Origin: JBDHHQ01 sp039586035
GTDB lineage: Bacteria > Gemmatimonadota > Gemmatimonadetes > Longimicrobiales > Gaopeijiaceae
Direction of reading: 5' to 3'
Assembly: GCA_039586035.1 (NCBI GenBank)
Contig: JBDHLD010000004.1
Coordinates: 1 to 64,000, forward strand
DNA: 64,000 nt
Translations under genes and position numbers: made by a program
Notes under the pieces: generated by a model
Seen by the model: only the letters and a program-made list of their open reading frames with translations
The model's database searches: none
Told to the model about the DNA's origin: nothing
Shown here: positions 6,640 to 15,529 of the stretch, one piece after another
How the letters are laid out: each line of letters starts with the position of its first letter
Position numbering within the stretch: position 1 is the first letter of the stretch

Positions 6640-9140
6640 GGGAGCGGGAAGAATTGGTCACTGGCCCACAGGTCGAAAAGGTCGTCGTAGTGGGGCCCAT
6701 CGGGGTCGCCCCCCTGCCCGGGGCTGTTCGTCGCCACCGCGAGATCCCAGTCCGACGTGTCGACGATGATCCTGAACGATGCACCGGACGTCTGGTTGTC
6801 GCCTCCGCCCGTGTTGTTGACGGTGTAGGAGTTGCCCCCACGTGGTGCGGGCCCCACGTCCAGGCGCCGGCGGGTGGCGTCGTCCACGGTGCGCGACAGG
6901 GGGTGACGGACGGTCGCGTGCTTGTACTCGGGCTGCCCATACACCCAGCCGCTCGGCTGGCCACCGAACCGCTCCGTGAGCTCCGCCACGGCGCGGGTCA
7001 AGGCCTCGACGAGCAGAGCGTCACGGGCGGCGAGCGGGTCTTGGCCCAACTCACCCGGCGGCACGAGCATCCAGTCCACCACCCTCTTCATCGGCACGGA
7101 CGGGATCCACTCCCGGACCTCGGGAGGTACCATGGCTTCGTGCACGGCCCTCCGCAGGTGTCGCTCCCAGGCCGCGTAGATGCCCGCCTCGACCGAGGTC
7201 GCCTCCAGGCGGTAGTCCCAATCGAGAAGCAGTAGGCGTGAACGCTCCACGGCCGGATTGTGGATGGCGGTCCTCTCGAGGAGGGGCACCAGGATCCTGG
7301 CCGGAATGGATAGGACGTCGGTCTGCAGACGCATCATGTCGGCCATGGACAGCCGCCGGCCCGAACCCAGAACCTCGCTGACCCGAGCCCAACGATACGG
7401 ATCGGACCAGCTGAATCCGATGGCATCCATGTGGGGATAGTCGGGCGCCGTGAGGTTGTTGTTGGCCGAGGCGAAGAACTCCTCCGGCGGATCTACGGTG
7501 TGGGGCTTCTCGGCGATCGGCAGATACCCGTCCCACTCGTAGCGGCCGTCTCCCGGCACGGGCACCAGCCCGCTCCAGGTGCGTCGGATCGGGGCGATGC
7601 CCACCGATTGCCACCCGATGGTGCCGTCACGGCCCGCCCAGATCATGTTTTCGCCCGGGATGTTGCTGTACGTGCAGGCGTCCCGGAACTCCTGCCACGT
7701 CCTGGCCTGGTCCATTCGCAGGCTCGCCAGATACGGGGCGCCGCCAACCTCCATCCACGCCGCCCTTACGGCATAGGCTTTGTGATCGGCGGCGTCCTGA
7801 TACACGACGGGGCCGTGCCGCGTGTAGCGCAGCTCCACCTCCACGTCGTCCTCGCCCTCCACTGCGATGACTTCGTGAATGACGGTCATGCGCTCCCATC
7901 CGTCGCCATAGCGGTAGCGCGTGGGGTCCTGTGGATCGGTGTCGTAGACGTACAGGTCCTCGCCATCCGTTCGGAAGACCGTGAGCCCCCAGGCACCGTA
8001 GTCGTTGTGGCCGATGGACACGCCAGGAATCGTGGGCTCACCCCCGCCGATGACGTTCCATCCGGGCGCGTTCAGGTGAACGATGTACCGAAGTGATGGC
8101 GCAGCCTGAGCCCGGTGGGGATCGTTGGCCATGATGGGATAGCCGCTCTCGGTCAAGCGACCGCTGACCACCCAGTTGTTGCTCCCCAGGTCCTCGGCGT
8201 TCACGCCGGGTATGTTAGCGGAGGGGTCGGGAGGTCCGGATTCGCCGGAGAGAGGCACCGCCCCTTCGGCCGAGCCGACATCGGCGCGCCGAAAGCGCGG
8301 AGCGACGTCGTCGGGGCTGAACCGAAGGCCATCTCGAAACGCGTCGTACAGCGCCAGGATGTCGTCGAACAGGAGATCGCCGCCGAGGCCGTCGTGGAGC
8401 GTCAGCTCCGGATCGCCGGGGTGAAACCACGACACACGTTCCACGACGTCCGGGCCCGACCGGGCCACGGCACGACCCAGACGCAGCTCGTCGCCGATGT
8501 TGCCCAGGAGACCCTGATGCCGCGAGATGACGACGGCGGGCGTCCACATTCCCGGCTCTATGCCCAGAATCTCGAACTCCACGGAAAGGAGCGAGGGGTC
8601 GTCCAGCGCCTCCCGCACACGGGCGTTCACGCCGTCGACGAAGGCCTGGACGATCGCCTGGCCGCGAGGGTGGTAGTGGGCCAGCTCAGCCTCCAGATCG
8701 CCCCGGAACAGGAAGAGACGGGCCCCCCGGTCCCGTCGCAGCTCGTCGCGTCCCAGGACCTCAGCCACGGTCCCCGTCGCCCGTCGCCGCCACATCTCCA
8801 GTTGAAACAGCCGGTCTCGAGCGGCGTTGTATCCCTGGGCGAAGAACAGATCGTGCTCGCTTTGAGCGTAGATGTGGGAGACGCCCCAACGGTCCTTGAG
8901 GATCTCGATCGGAGCCTCCAGCCCCTCGATGAAGACGGTGTCTGCCTCCGGCAGCTGGGCCTCGAGCATGCCCACCGCCGTCACCAGAAGGGCGAAGCCG
9001 GCTACGGTCAGCCGGAACGGGCGACGCCATGGAGCCTGGACGGTGAGACGGGCGACAGCCACTTGGACGCCGTGGGGTCGCTCCAGCCCCACCCCTCGGC
9101 ACGTCCGGCGTCCGGCCTGGTCGAGCCCGACCGGAGGCAT
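6576..9140 (-). CDS. Penicillin acylase family (Ntn-hydrolase) secreted protein
   Basis: A large N-terminal-nucleophile hydrolase that cleaves amides, related to penicillin G acylase, acyl-homoserine-lactone acylases and similar enzymes. Such proteins autoprocess into alpha and beta chains. The alpha part shows VFIEGLEAPIEILKDRWGV and FFAQGYNAARDRLFQLEMWR. The beta chain should begin at the Ser of LGSNNWVVSG (about residue 320), followed by YPIMANDPH and the typical NIPGENMIWAGRDGTIGWQ segment. A hydrophobic signal (FRLTVAGFALLVTAVGMLEA) precedes the alpha chain. The start is placed at ATG 9140, which overlaps the stop of the EVE gene as TGATG; a GTG at 9062, just before the signal, is an alternative. 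The substrate cannot be read from sequence. Confidence 0.9.
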   Translation of the reverse strand: MPPVGLDQAGRRTCRGVGLERPHGVQVAVARLTVQAPWRRPFRLTVAGFALLVTAVGMLEAQLPEADTVFIEGLEAPIEILKDRWGVSHIYAQSEHDLFFAQGYNAARDRLFQLEMWRRRATGTVAEVLGRDELRRDRGARLFLFRGDLEAELAHYHPRGQAIVQAFVDGVNARVREALDDPSLLSVEFEILGIEPGMWTPAVVISRHQGLLGNIGDELRLGRAVARSGPDVVERVSWFHPGDPELTLHDGLGGDLLFDDILALYDAFRDGLRFSPDDVAPRFRRADVGSAEGAVPLSGESGPPDPSANIPGVNAEDLGSNNWVVSGRLTESGYPIMANDPHRAQAAPSLRYIVHLNAPGWNVIGGGEPTIPGVSIGHNDYGAWGLTVFRTDGEDLYVYDTDPQDPTRYRYGDGWERMTVIHEVIAVEGEDDVEVELRYTRHGPVVYQDAADHKAYAVRAAWMEVGGAPYLASLRMDQARTWQEFRDACTYSNIPGENMIWAGRDGTIGWQSVGIAPIRRTWSGLVPVPGDGRYEWDGYLPIAEKPHTVDPPEEFFASANNNLTAPDYPHMDAIGFSWSDPYRWARVSEVLGSGRRLSMADMMRLQTDVLSIPARILVPLLERTAIHNPAVERSRLLLLDWDYRLEATSVEAGIYAAWERHLRRAVHEAMVPPEVREWIPSVPMKRVVDWMLVPPGELGQDPLAARDALLVEALTRAVAELTERFGGQPSGWVYGQPEYKHATVRHPLSRTVDDATRRRLDVGPAPRGGNSYTVNNTGGGDNQTSGASFRIIVDTSDWDLAVATNSPGQGGDPDGPHYDDLFDLWASDQFFPLPYSRRAVEAATGSRLLLAPER

Positions 9141-9595
9141 CAGCCCCGACCCATCTTCGTGATCTTGTCGAACTCGGCCTTCCGGACGGGCTGAACCGAC
9201 AGCCTTCCCCGCTTCACCAGTACCATCTCGCCCAGGTCCGCCCTGGCCTTGATCTCCGGAAGACCCACTTCGTGAGGGAACTTCTCCACGAACTCCACGT
9301 CCACCATCCACCACCGGGGCTTGTCCTCGGAGGACTTCTCGTCGAAGTACTTGTGCCCCGGCTCCCACGCATAGTGGTCCGGATATGCCTCCTTGCAGAC
9401 CCGCGCGATTCCCACGACGGCCGGCGGCTTCGCGTTGCTGTGGTAGTAGAGGACCAGGTCACCGACTGCCATCGCCCGCATGTTGTTGCGGGCGGCGTAG
9501 TTGCGCACGCCCTCCCAGCAGGTGCTTCCGTCGTTCTCGAGATCGTCGATGGAGTATACGTACGGTTCGGACTTCATGAGCCAGTAGCTGGGCAT
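9140..9595 (-). CDS. EVE domain protein
   Basis: A 151-residue single-domain protein of the EVE (PUA-like) superfamily, which reads modified bases in nucleic acids. Signature stretches are YWLMKSEPYVYSIDDLE, CWEGVRNYAARNNMRAM, VGDLVLYYHSN, VVGIARVCKEAYPD and WWMVDVEFVEKF. The ATG at 9595 has GAGG at suitable spacing; an ATG at 9610 is possible. The stop overlaps the ATG of the penicillin acylase gene (TGATG). That suggests translational coupling although the two activities have no obvious link, so it is probably only a shared operon. Confidence 0.9.
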   Translation of the reverse strand: MPSYWLMKSEPYVYSIDDLENDGSTCWEGVRNYAARNNMRAMAVGDLVLYYHSNAKPPAVVGIARVCKEAYPDHYAWEPGHKYFDEKSSEDKPRWWMVDVEFVEKFPHEVGLPEIKARADLGEMVLVKRGRLSVQPVRKAEFDKITKMGRG

Positions 9596-9810
9596 CTCGC
9601 GCCTCGGCATCTCGGGGTATCAGCGGTTCGAGTCGGGGCAGACGGCTCGGCGATCCGTGGAGGCCACGGGCAGGCCGGTCCTTTCCGCGAGGCAAAGTAT
9701 GATCTGCGGGAACGGCGATCCACCTACCGGGGGAGTGTTCTCTATTGACGTGCGCGTCCGCCCCCACCCTCTTGGCATTGCAGTCCATTCCCGCCAGGAC
9801 AGGAGATAGC

Positions 9811-10734
9811 ATGGACCTCGCTCCGCCCCGGTCGCTCCGCAAAGGCGACGTGGGTGCAGCCCTCGCACGCTGGAGCCTGGTCGTGGTCCTCGTCTGGACG
9901 GGCGCCATGCGATTCACGGCGTACGGGGCGTCGGCCATGGAAACGGTTCTGACGGAGAACCGGCTACTCTCCGGCACCGTCGGCGCCGCCGGTGCCCTTG
10001 CCGTGACCTCTGGCATCCTTCAGGTGGGCGCGGGGCTTCTGCTGGCCGTGGGACGTCGCCCAGGACTGCGGTTGAGGGTCGGCGCCCTGCTCTCGGCTTT
10101 CCTCGCGGTCGTGCCGCTGACCCTGTTCTTCACGGCTCCTGTCTGGATCGAGAGCATGGGCGGTTTTCCGTACATCGGCTCCGGACAGGGCCTGCTCAAA
10201 TACGTGCCCATCCTGGGCGTGTCCCTCTACCTCTGCAGTGAGGCCTATCCCCCGGGAGCCCCTCAGCGCGCAGGGCTGTGCCGCTTCGGCAAGAGCGTGA
10301 TGCTGGTGGGACTGATCTTGGTCCTGGGCTGGATCGGCGCCATGAAGTTCACGGCGGTGGAGGCCGCGGGGATCGAGCCCCTGCTACGGACGAGCCCATT
10401 CATGTCGTGGCTGCTCGTCGTCTTCTCCACGCAGGGAGCGTCGAACTTCATCGGCATGACGGAGCTGGTGACCGTGGCGTTCCTCGCCACCTGGTGGCTC
10501 CGGCCGTCGCTGTTCGTGTGGGGCGCGGCGCTGGCCTTCGCCACGTTCGCCACGACCCTCACCTTCCTGGTGACGCTCCCTGGGTGGCACCCCGAGATCG
10601 GTTTCCCGGCCATCGGCGGCACGGGCCAGTTCCTGCTGAAGGACCTGGTCCTCGTCGCCGCAGTGCTGATTCTCCTGGTCGAGCGACCGATGGGATCCGG
10701 CGCGGGGCAGGGCGAGATCCCCGATCGAGCGTGA
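9811..10734 (+). CDS. Tandem DUF417 (YkgB/RclC-like) inner-membrane protein
   Basis: 307 residues made of two copies of the DUF417 membrane domain. Copy 1 spans about residues 15-150 (VLVWTGAMRFTAYGASAMET ... GFPYIGSGQGLLKYVPILG). Copy 2 spans about 165-295 (LVLGWIGAMKFTAVEAAGIE ... GFPAIGGTGQFLLKDLVLV). Each copy has the W(T/I)GAM(R/K)FTA helix, a middle hairpin, and the GFP-x-IG-x-G-x-LLK(Y/D) block before its last helix. Normal family members have one copy of about 190 residues. E. coli RclC is linked to reactive chlorine resistance, but no rclR/rclA/rclB homologue is adjacent. The start at 9811 is supported by AGGAG upstream. Confidence 0.8.
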   Translation: MDLAPPRSLRKGDVGAALARWSLVVVLVWTGAMRFTAYGASAMETVLTENRLLSGTVGAAGALAVTSGILQVGAGLLLAVGRRPGLRLRVGALLSAFLAVVPLTLFFTAPVWIESMGGFPYIGSGQGLLKYVPILGVSLYLCSEAYPPGAPQRAGLCRFGKSVMLVGLILVLGWIGAMKFTAVEAAGIEPLLRTSPFMSWLLVVFSTQGASNFIGMTELVTVAFLATWWLRPSLFVWGAALAFATFATTLTFLVTLPGWHPEIGFPAIGGTGQFLLKDLVLVAAVLILLVERPMGSGAGQGEIPDRA

Positions 10735-10768
10735 TCCACCCCCTCCACTCCGTCAGCCGAGCGGGTCG

Positions 10769-12376
10769 TTACGGCGCGACTTCGTGGAACGTCAGGCTCT
10801 CGGACCGCTCGATGGCGACGCGCAATGCCCATTCGGAGGTGAACAACAACAGCGGCTGGCCCTTCGAGTCGTACACCAGGCTACGGTCTCGCACGGCCGC
10901 GGCTCTCGATATCTCGCCCTCGGGTCCCACCACCCAGCGCGCCAGGCGGAAGGGCAACGCCTCGAGCCGGGCCTCGACGCCGTACTCTCCTCGGAGACGG
11001 TGAAGCAGCACGTCGAACTGTAGCATGCCCACGGCTCCGACGATGGGCTCCGGGCCCGTGGTGCCCTCGCGATAGAACACCTGGGCCGCCCCTTCCTCGG
11101 AGAGGTGGCGCAGTCCAGTATCGAGATGCTTGCGGCGCAGAGGGTCGGGCACGAGGATGCGCGCGAAGTGCTCGGGTGAGAAGCGGGGAATGTCGGCGAA
11201 CTCCAGCCCCCCGTCGGTGGCCAGGGTGTCACCGATGCGCAGACTACCACGGTCCAGGACGCCCACGACGTCCCCCGCCCAGGCCTCTTCGGCCGACCAC
11301 CGCTCCCGCGCGAAGAACTGCTGCGGTGCCGAGAGCCGCAGGTCCTTCCCGGAGCGCACGTTGGTCACGACGGCTCCAGGCTCGTAGCGGCCGGAGCAGA
11401 TGCGCACGAAGGCGATCCGGTCCCGATGCCGCGGATCCATGTTCGCCTGGATCTTGAAGACGAAGCCGCTGAAGTCCGGATCCTGGGGCTCCACCGTGCC
11501 GGACGCGGTCAGGCGGGCCCCGGGTTGGGGCGCCATCTCCAGGAAGGCCTGGAGGAATGGCTCCACGCCGAAGTTCGTCAAGGCGCTACCGAAGAACGCG
11601 GGGGACACCTCGCCTGCCAGGAACGCGTCCTCGCTGAACTCCGAGCCGGCGACATCCAGCAGCTCCACGTCCTCCTGGAGGCGGTCGTGCACGTCCTCCC
11701 CGAGGGTCTCCCTGATCTCGGGTGCGTGCAACGCGCCGGCCGACACGTCCGAGCGCAGCGCGCCGTGATCGCCGCCGCGGTCGAAGAGCAGCACCTCCTT
11801 CGCCCTCCTGTCGTACACGCCGAGAAACCGATCGCCTTTGGTGATGGGCCAAGTGAACGGCACGCATCCGATACCCAGCTCGGCCTCCACGTCATCGAGC
11901 AGCTTGAGCGGCTCCTCCCCCGATCGGTCGCACTTGTTGACGAAGGTGAAGATGGGCGTGCGCTGCAGCTTGCAGACCTTGAAGAGCTTGCGCGTCTGCT
12001 CCTCGACGCCCTTCCGGTTGTCCAGGAGCATGACGGCGCTGTCCGCAGCGATGAGCGTCCGGTAGGTGTCCTCCGAGAAGTCCTGGTGGCCAGGGGTATC
12101 GAGCAGGTTGACCTGGAAGTCGCCGTACTCGAACTGGAGGACCGAAGACGTCACGGAGATCCCCCGCTCCCGCTCCATCTCCATCCAGTCGGACGTGGCG
12201 TGCCGGGCGGCCCGGCGTGCCTTCACCGAGCCAGCCAGCCGGATCGCGCCTCCGTAGAGGAGGAGCTTCTCGGTCAGGGTGGTCTTGCCGGCGTCTGGAT
12301 GGCTGATGATCGCGAACGTCCGGCGACGTCCGACTTCGTCTTCGATACGGCTCACGGCACTGGGTTCGAGATTCAT
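10769..12376 (-). CDS. prfC: Peptide chain release factor 3
   Basis: A GTPase that removes RF1/RF2 from the ribosome after termination. The 535-residue length is normal. G1 is SHPDAGKTTLTEK, the switch I/G2 region is ERERGISVTSSV, G3 is DTPGHQDFSEDTYRTL and G4 is NKCD. These are followed by the RF3-specific PITKGDRFLGVYDRR and the C-terminal domain around GAVGMLQFDVLLHRL. The start MNLEPSAVSRIEDEVGRRRTF is consistent with other RF3 proteins. It lies 82 bp downstream of the MATE gene on the same strand and converges on the DUF417 gene. Confidence 0.95.
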   Translation of the reverse strand: MNLEPSAVSRIEDEVGRRRTFAIISHPDAGKTTLTEKLLLYGGAIRLAGSVKARRAARHATSDWMEMERERGISVTSSVLQFEYGDFQVNLLDTPGHQDFSEDTYRTLIAADSAVMLLDNRKGVEEQTRKLFKVCKLQRTPIFTFVNKCDRSGEEPLKLLDDVEAELGIGCVPFTWPITKGDRFLGVYDRRAKEVLLFDRGGDHGALRSDVSAGALHAPEIRETLGEDVHDRLQEDVELLDVAGSEFSEDAFLAGEVSPAFFGSALTNFGVEPFLQAFLEMAPQPGARLTASGTVEPQDPDFSGFVFKIQANMDPRHRDRIAFVRICSGRYEPGAVVTNVRSGKDLRLSAPQQFFARERWSAEEAWAGDVVGVLDRGSLRIGDTLATDGGLEFADIPRFSPEHFARILVPDPLRRKHLDTGLRHLSEEGAAQVFYREGTTGPEPIVGAVGMLQFDVLLHRLRGEYGVEARLEALPFRLARWVVGPEGEISRAAAVRDRSLVYDSKGQPLLLFTSEWALRVAIERSESLTFHEVAP

Positions 12377-12458
12377 CCCGGCGGGAGGTGCGGCTGACTC
12401 GCCACCGTCGTCGTCCGGGTATCGGTCTTGAAACGGATGGAAGATAACGCATCGGGGC

Positions 12459-13865
12459 TCAGCCAGACCCGATGTCGACCTTGATCTCCCGCCACTTCTC
12501 TCGCCGGAAGACCCACACGCTGAGGAAGCAGCGCGTGGCGTGACCCAATACGATGGCGAGCCAGATGTCGCCGGGCGTGAGTCCCCGCACCACGTCGATC
12601 GCCCAGCACATGCCGAGGGGAACGACGATCTGGGACACGATGGAGATGTAGAGGGGGCTCTTGGTATCGCCCGTCCCCTGGAGACCCCCGGTGTACGCGA
12701 GGGCGGTGGTGATGAACAGGCCCGATACGCTGAGGTAGGCCAGCAGCTCTACCCCCAGCTGGACCACGGCAGGGTCCGTGAGCCCGAACATGGCCAGGAG
12801 CCGCTCCGGGATGGCGAGGAAGAGCAGCCCGATGGCTGCCGCGACGCTCAGTCCGATGCGGGCCGCGGACCACGTCGCCTTGCGGGTTCGGTCCGGGCGA
12901 CCGGCTCCCAGATTCTGGCCCGCCACCGCGGCGGTGGCGCCCATGAGCCCCACCGAGGTCCACGTGATGAACGAGAACAGCTGGGTGTAGCTCACCGCGT
13001 AGATGGCCTGGGCCTCGGCGCTCTGCTCCAGGGAGCCCACGAACCGGATCAGGAGCACCCCCGCCACGTTCATTGCCACGCCCTGGAACCCGGTGGGCAG
13101 GCCGAAGCGGAACAGGGACCTGATGATCGTCCAGTCTGGCTTGAGGCTCATGCCCCGGTGGAAGTGTACGACCCACTTCCCGCTGAAGAGGAAGCCCACG
13201 CCGATGAGGGCGACCACGCCGCCGGCGATCACGGTGCCCATGGCGGCGCCGGCCGTACCGAACGCCGGGATCGGTCCCAGTCCGCGGATGAAGATCACGT
13301 TCAGGACGATGTTCAGCACCGTGAGGACGATGCCCAGCCGGAGGGGAGTCTGGGCGTCACCAGCCGACCGGAGGGCCCCGCCCAACATGAAGAACAGCAT
13401 CATGCCGAAGCTGAACAGGAACATGATCCGGATGTACGGCAGCGCCTCGGCCTGAACCTCGGGCGCGGCGTTGACCAGGTTCAGGAGGCTCGGCGATAGC
13501 AGGTACCCGATAGGCGCCATGATGCCCACCGCCAGAACCAGCGCGGTGAGAAAGGCCTGGTAGACGGTGCGGTCCACCTTCTCGGGCTCGTTGGCGCCCG
13601 TGAACCGGGCCACGAGCACTCCCATCCCCGTGAAGAGGGACGTGATGAAGACGACGACGACCAGGAAGATCTGCCAGGCGACGCCGATGGCGGCATTGCC
13701 CTCGAACCCCACGTAGTGGCCCACCATGGCATGGTCGACGATGCCCTGCAGGCCGCCGATGACGTTCTGCAACATGGTGGGCCAAGCCAGCTTCCAGACG
13801 GCGCTGGGGATGGGTCCCTCGACGATGGAACGGTCGAAGGCTTTACCGGGGCGTCGGGGCGGCAT
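12459..13865 (-). CDS. MATE family multidrug/cation efflux protein
   Basis: 468 residues with twelve predicted membrane helices in two homologous halves, as expected for a Na+ or H+ coupled MATE exporter. The N-half begins PSAVWKLAWPTMLQNVIGGL and contains VDHAMVGHYVGFEGNAAIGV. The C-half begins around FRFGLPTGFQGVAMNVAGVL with SYTQLFSFITWTSVGLMGAT and the conserved GQNLGAGRPDRTRKATW. The closest style is the NorM/DinF-like branch. The substrate is unknown. The start has no strong ribosome-binding site but fits the family N-terminus. Confidence 0.92.
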   Translation of the reverse strand: MPPRRPGKAFDRSIVEGPIPSAVWKLAWPTMLQNVIGGLQGIVDHAMVGHYVGFEGNAAIGVAWQIFLVVVVFITSLFTGMGVLVARFTGANEPEKVDRTVYQAFLTALVLAVGIMAPIGYLLSPSLLNLVNAAPEVQAEALPYIRIMFLFSFGMMLFFMLGGALRSAGDAQTPLRLGIVLTVLNIVLNVIFIRGLGPIPAFGTAGAAMGTVIAGGVVALIGVGFLFSGKWVVHFHRGMSLKPDWTIIRSLFRFGLPTGFQGVAMNVAGVLLIRFVGSLEQSAEAQAIYAVSYTQLFSFITWTSVGLMGATAAVAGQNLGAGRPDRTRKATWSAARIGLSVAAAIGLLFLAIPERLLAMFGLTDPAVVQLGVELLAYLSVSGLFITTALAYTGGLQGTGDTKSPLYISIVSQIVVPLGMCWAIDVVRGLTPGDIWLAIVLGHATRCFLSVWVFRREKWREIKVDIGSG

Positions 13866-13907
13866 TGGGGGCGGCGTGGCCTTTGAACGGGTGAGGCCCG
13901 CGGCGTC

Positions 13908-15353
13908 CTACCAGACCAGGTGGAACTTCGTTTGCCGGCGGTACGCCCAGTGCCGATCGCCGTTCTCGTCCAGGTACGCCTCCTCCTCCTGGCGGCAGCT
14001 GGCCGTCTTCCCGCCCCACTCGGGAATGGGCACCGTGGCCTGGAGCTCGATGGAGAACCACGTCGAGGGTCGGATCTTGGCATCGCCACGGCCGGGTACG
14101 CCCTCCTGTCGATCCCAGAGACCGATGAGGGGGCCGGCGCCGTGCCCGTGGTCACCGATGGGATGTGAGTAGAGTGACCCGGTGATCCCCTCTTCCTCCA
14201 TACGAGCCAGGGCGGCGTGTAGCGCCTCGTTTCCGGTCCGGCCCGGATGCATCTCCTCGAGCTGGATGTCCTGCATGCGGTTCGACGCCGCGAGGCACGC
14301 CGCGAGGCCCCCGATGACATCGGTCTCGCCCTCGGCCAGGACGTAGCCGTTGTGCTGCGTATCCGTCTTGAGGCGCATGCCCACAACGCCGAAGTCGGTC
14401 CAGAGCATATCGCCCCGCTGGATGACGACGGGCCCGTCCTCCGGAACGTCGCCCGCCCTTTGCACCGACACGGACGGCTGGAACCACGAGCCGTAGCCTA
14501 GGTCGTTCACCCTTTGCCGAAGCCACCACACCACGTCGTCGGTGGTGGTGGTCCCCGGTGTGATGACCGAGTTGGAGAACGCCTCCGCGATGATCGCGTG
14601 CACGGTTTCCTGGATCTTCCGGTATCGGGGCATCATCTCCGGTACGCGGACCGCGATGTAGTCGATGGCCAGCTCGGGAACGCGCTTGACGCGCGCGAGG
14701 TACTTGGGCCCCAGAGCTTCCTCGAGCGCCTCCCTCTCGCCGGCACCGAGCCCGTCGGAAAACGCCCAGGTCTCATCGATGTTCAACGCGATGCTGCCAG
14801 GATCCCGGTCGGCCACGATCTCGTGGAGCAGACGCCACTGCTCATCGCCCCAGAGCTCCGCCGCTTCACCCGTGGGTGTCGGGTGGGGCGAGCGATAGAT
14901 CTCGAAGAGTCCACCCTGTGATGTGCCACCCAGCGCAAGCCGCTCCAAGCTGCCATCGGGCTGGCGCGTGAATACGTAGATGGAGCGCCGACGCGCCGCG
15001 AACGTGCTCTCCGAGATTATCGACCAGAAGACCGGATCCTCGCCGTACTCCCGCATGGATAGGACCCACATGTCGACGTCGTACTCCGCCATCAGCTGCG
15101 GGAGCACGCGGGTGACCCGAGCCTCCACCCACGTCTGCATCTCCTTGGCCTGGGCCCGGAGCGGCGGGAGCGGATGGTACCGGGCGGGTACCTCTGGGGG
15201 CACGTAGACGGGAGCTTGCGCCGCGGTCGGGCTTGGGCAGATCAGTGGCAACGAGAGCAGGAGCGCCAGCGCCGCGCGGGCGATGACCGGGGTGACTGCG
15301 TCGCGGCGAGCGGGTGCTGTGGGTGCCCCGAAGGGCTTTCTACGGACTGACAT
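13908..15353 (-). CDS. Secreted M24-family metallopeptidase (Xaa-Pro aminopeptidase-like)
   Basis: An aminopeptidase-P-fold enzyme expected to act on N-terminal X-Pro bonds outside the cytoplasm. The 481-residue protein starts at ATG 15353 with a signal peptide (ALALLLSLPLICPSPTAAQA). The N-terminal creatinase-like domain is followed by the M24 pita-bread domain. The metal ligands are apparent: Asp in WTDFG, Asp in LKTDTQHNGY, His in SHPIGDHGHG, Glu in SIELQATVP and Glu in RQEEEAYLDENG. The open frame extends further upstream to 15743 but with non-family sequence. It adds to the peptide-degrading theme of this window. Confidence 0.9.
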   Translation of the reverse strand: MSVRRKPFGAPTAPARRDAVTPVIARAALALLLSLPLICPSPTAAQAPVYVPPEVPARYHPLPPLRAQAKEMQTWVEARVTRVLPQLMAEYDVDMWVLSMREYGEDPVFWSIISESTFAARRRSIYVFTRQPDGSLERLALGGTSQGGLFEIYRSPHPTPTGEAAELWGDEQWRLLHEIVADRDPGSIALNIDETWAFSDGLGAGEREALEEALGPKYLARVKRVPELAIDYIAVRVPEMMPRYRKIQETVHAIIAEAFSNSVITPGTTTTDDVVWWLRQRVNDLGYGSWFQPSVSVQRAGDVPEDGPVVIQRGDMLWTDFGVVGMRLKTDTQHNGYVLAEGETDVIGGLAACLAASNRMQDIQLEEMHPGRTGNEALHAALARMEEEGITGSLYSHPIGDHGHGAGPLIGLWDRQEGVPGRGDAKIRPSTWFSIELQATVPIPEWGGKTASCRQEEEAYLDENGDRHWAYRRQTKFHLVW

Positions 15354-15529
15354 CGCTGGCTCCGGCCATGGTGCGTGCCGACAAGGACGGACTCCCCGTC
15401 CGGTTCTGGGCGCACAATGATAAGGCCGCTCGCCACAAGAGGCACGGCACACCCCACCCCTCCCGATTGACGGGCGAAACGTGGCGGGCGCCCGTGCCGC
15501 GAGCCAAGACGGTGAGCGGCGGGACCTCA

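Noticed and set aside
9620..9660. T-loop-like ggttcgagtc suggesting a tRNA gene
   Set aside because: The flanking bases do not form a T stem, and no acceptor, D or anticodon arms can be drawn around it on either strand.
12540..13499. Long plus-strand open frame antisense to the MATE exporter (and similar long frames antisense to polA, dpp and act genes)
   Set aside because: High GC content removes stop codons from antisense frames; the translations are Arg/Pro/His/Asp-rich with no family pattern.
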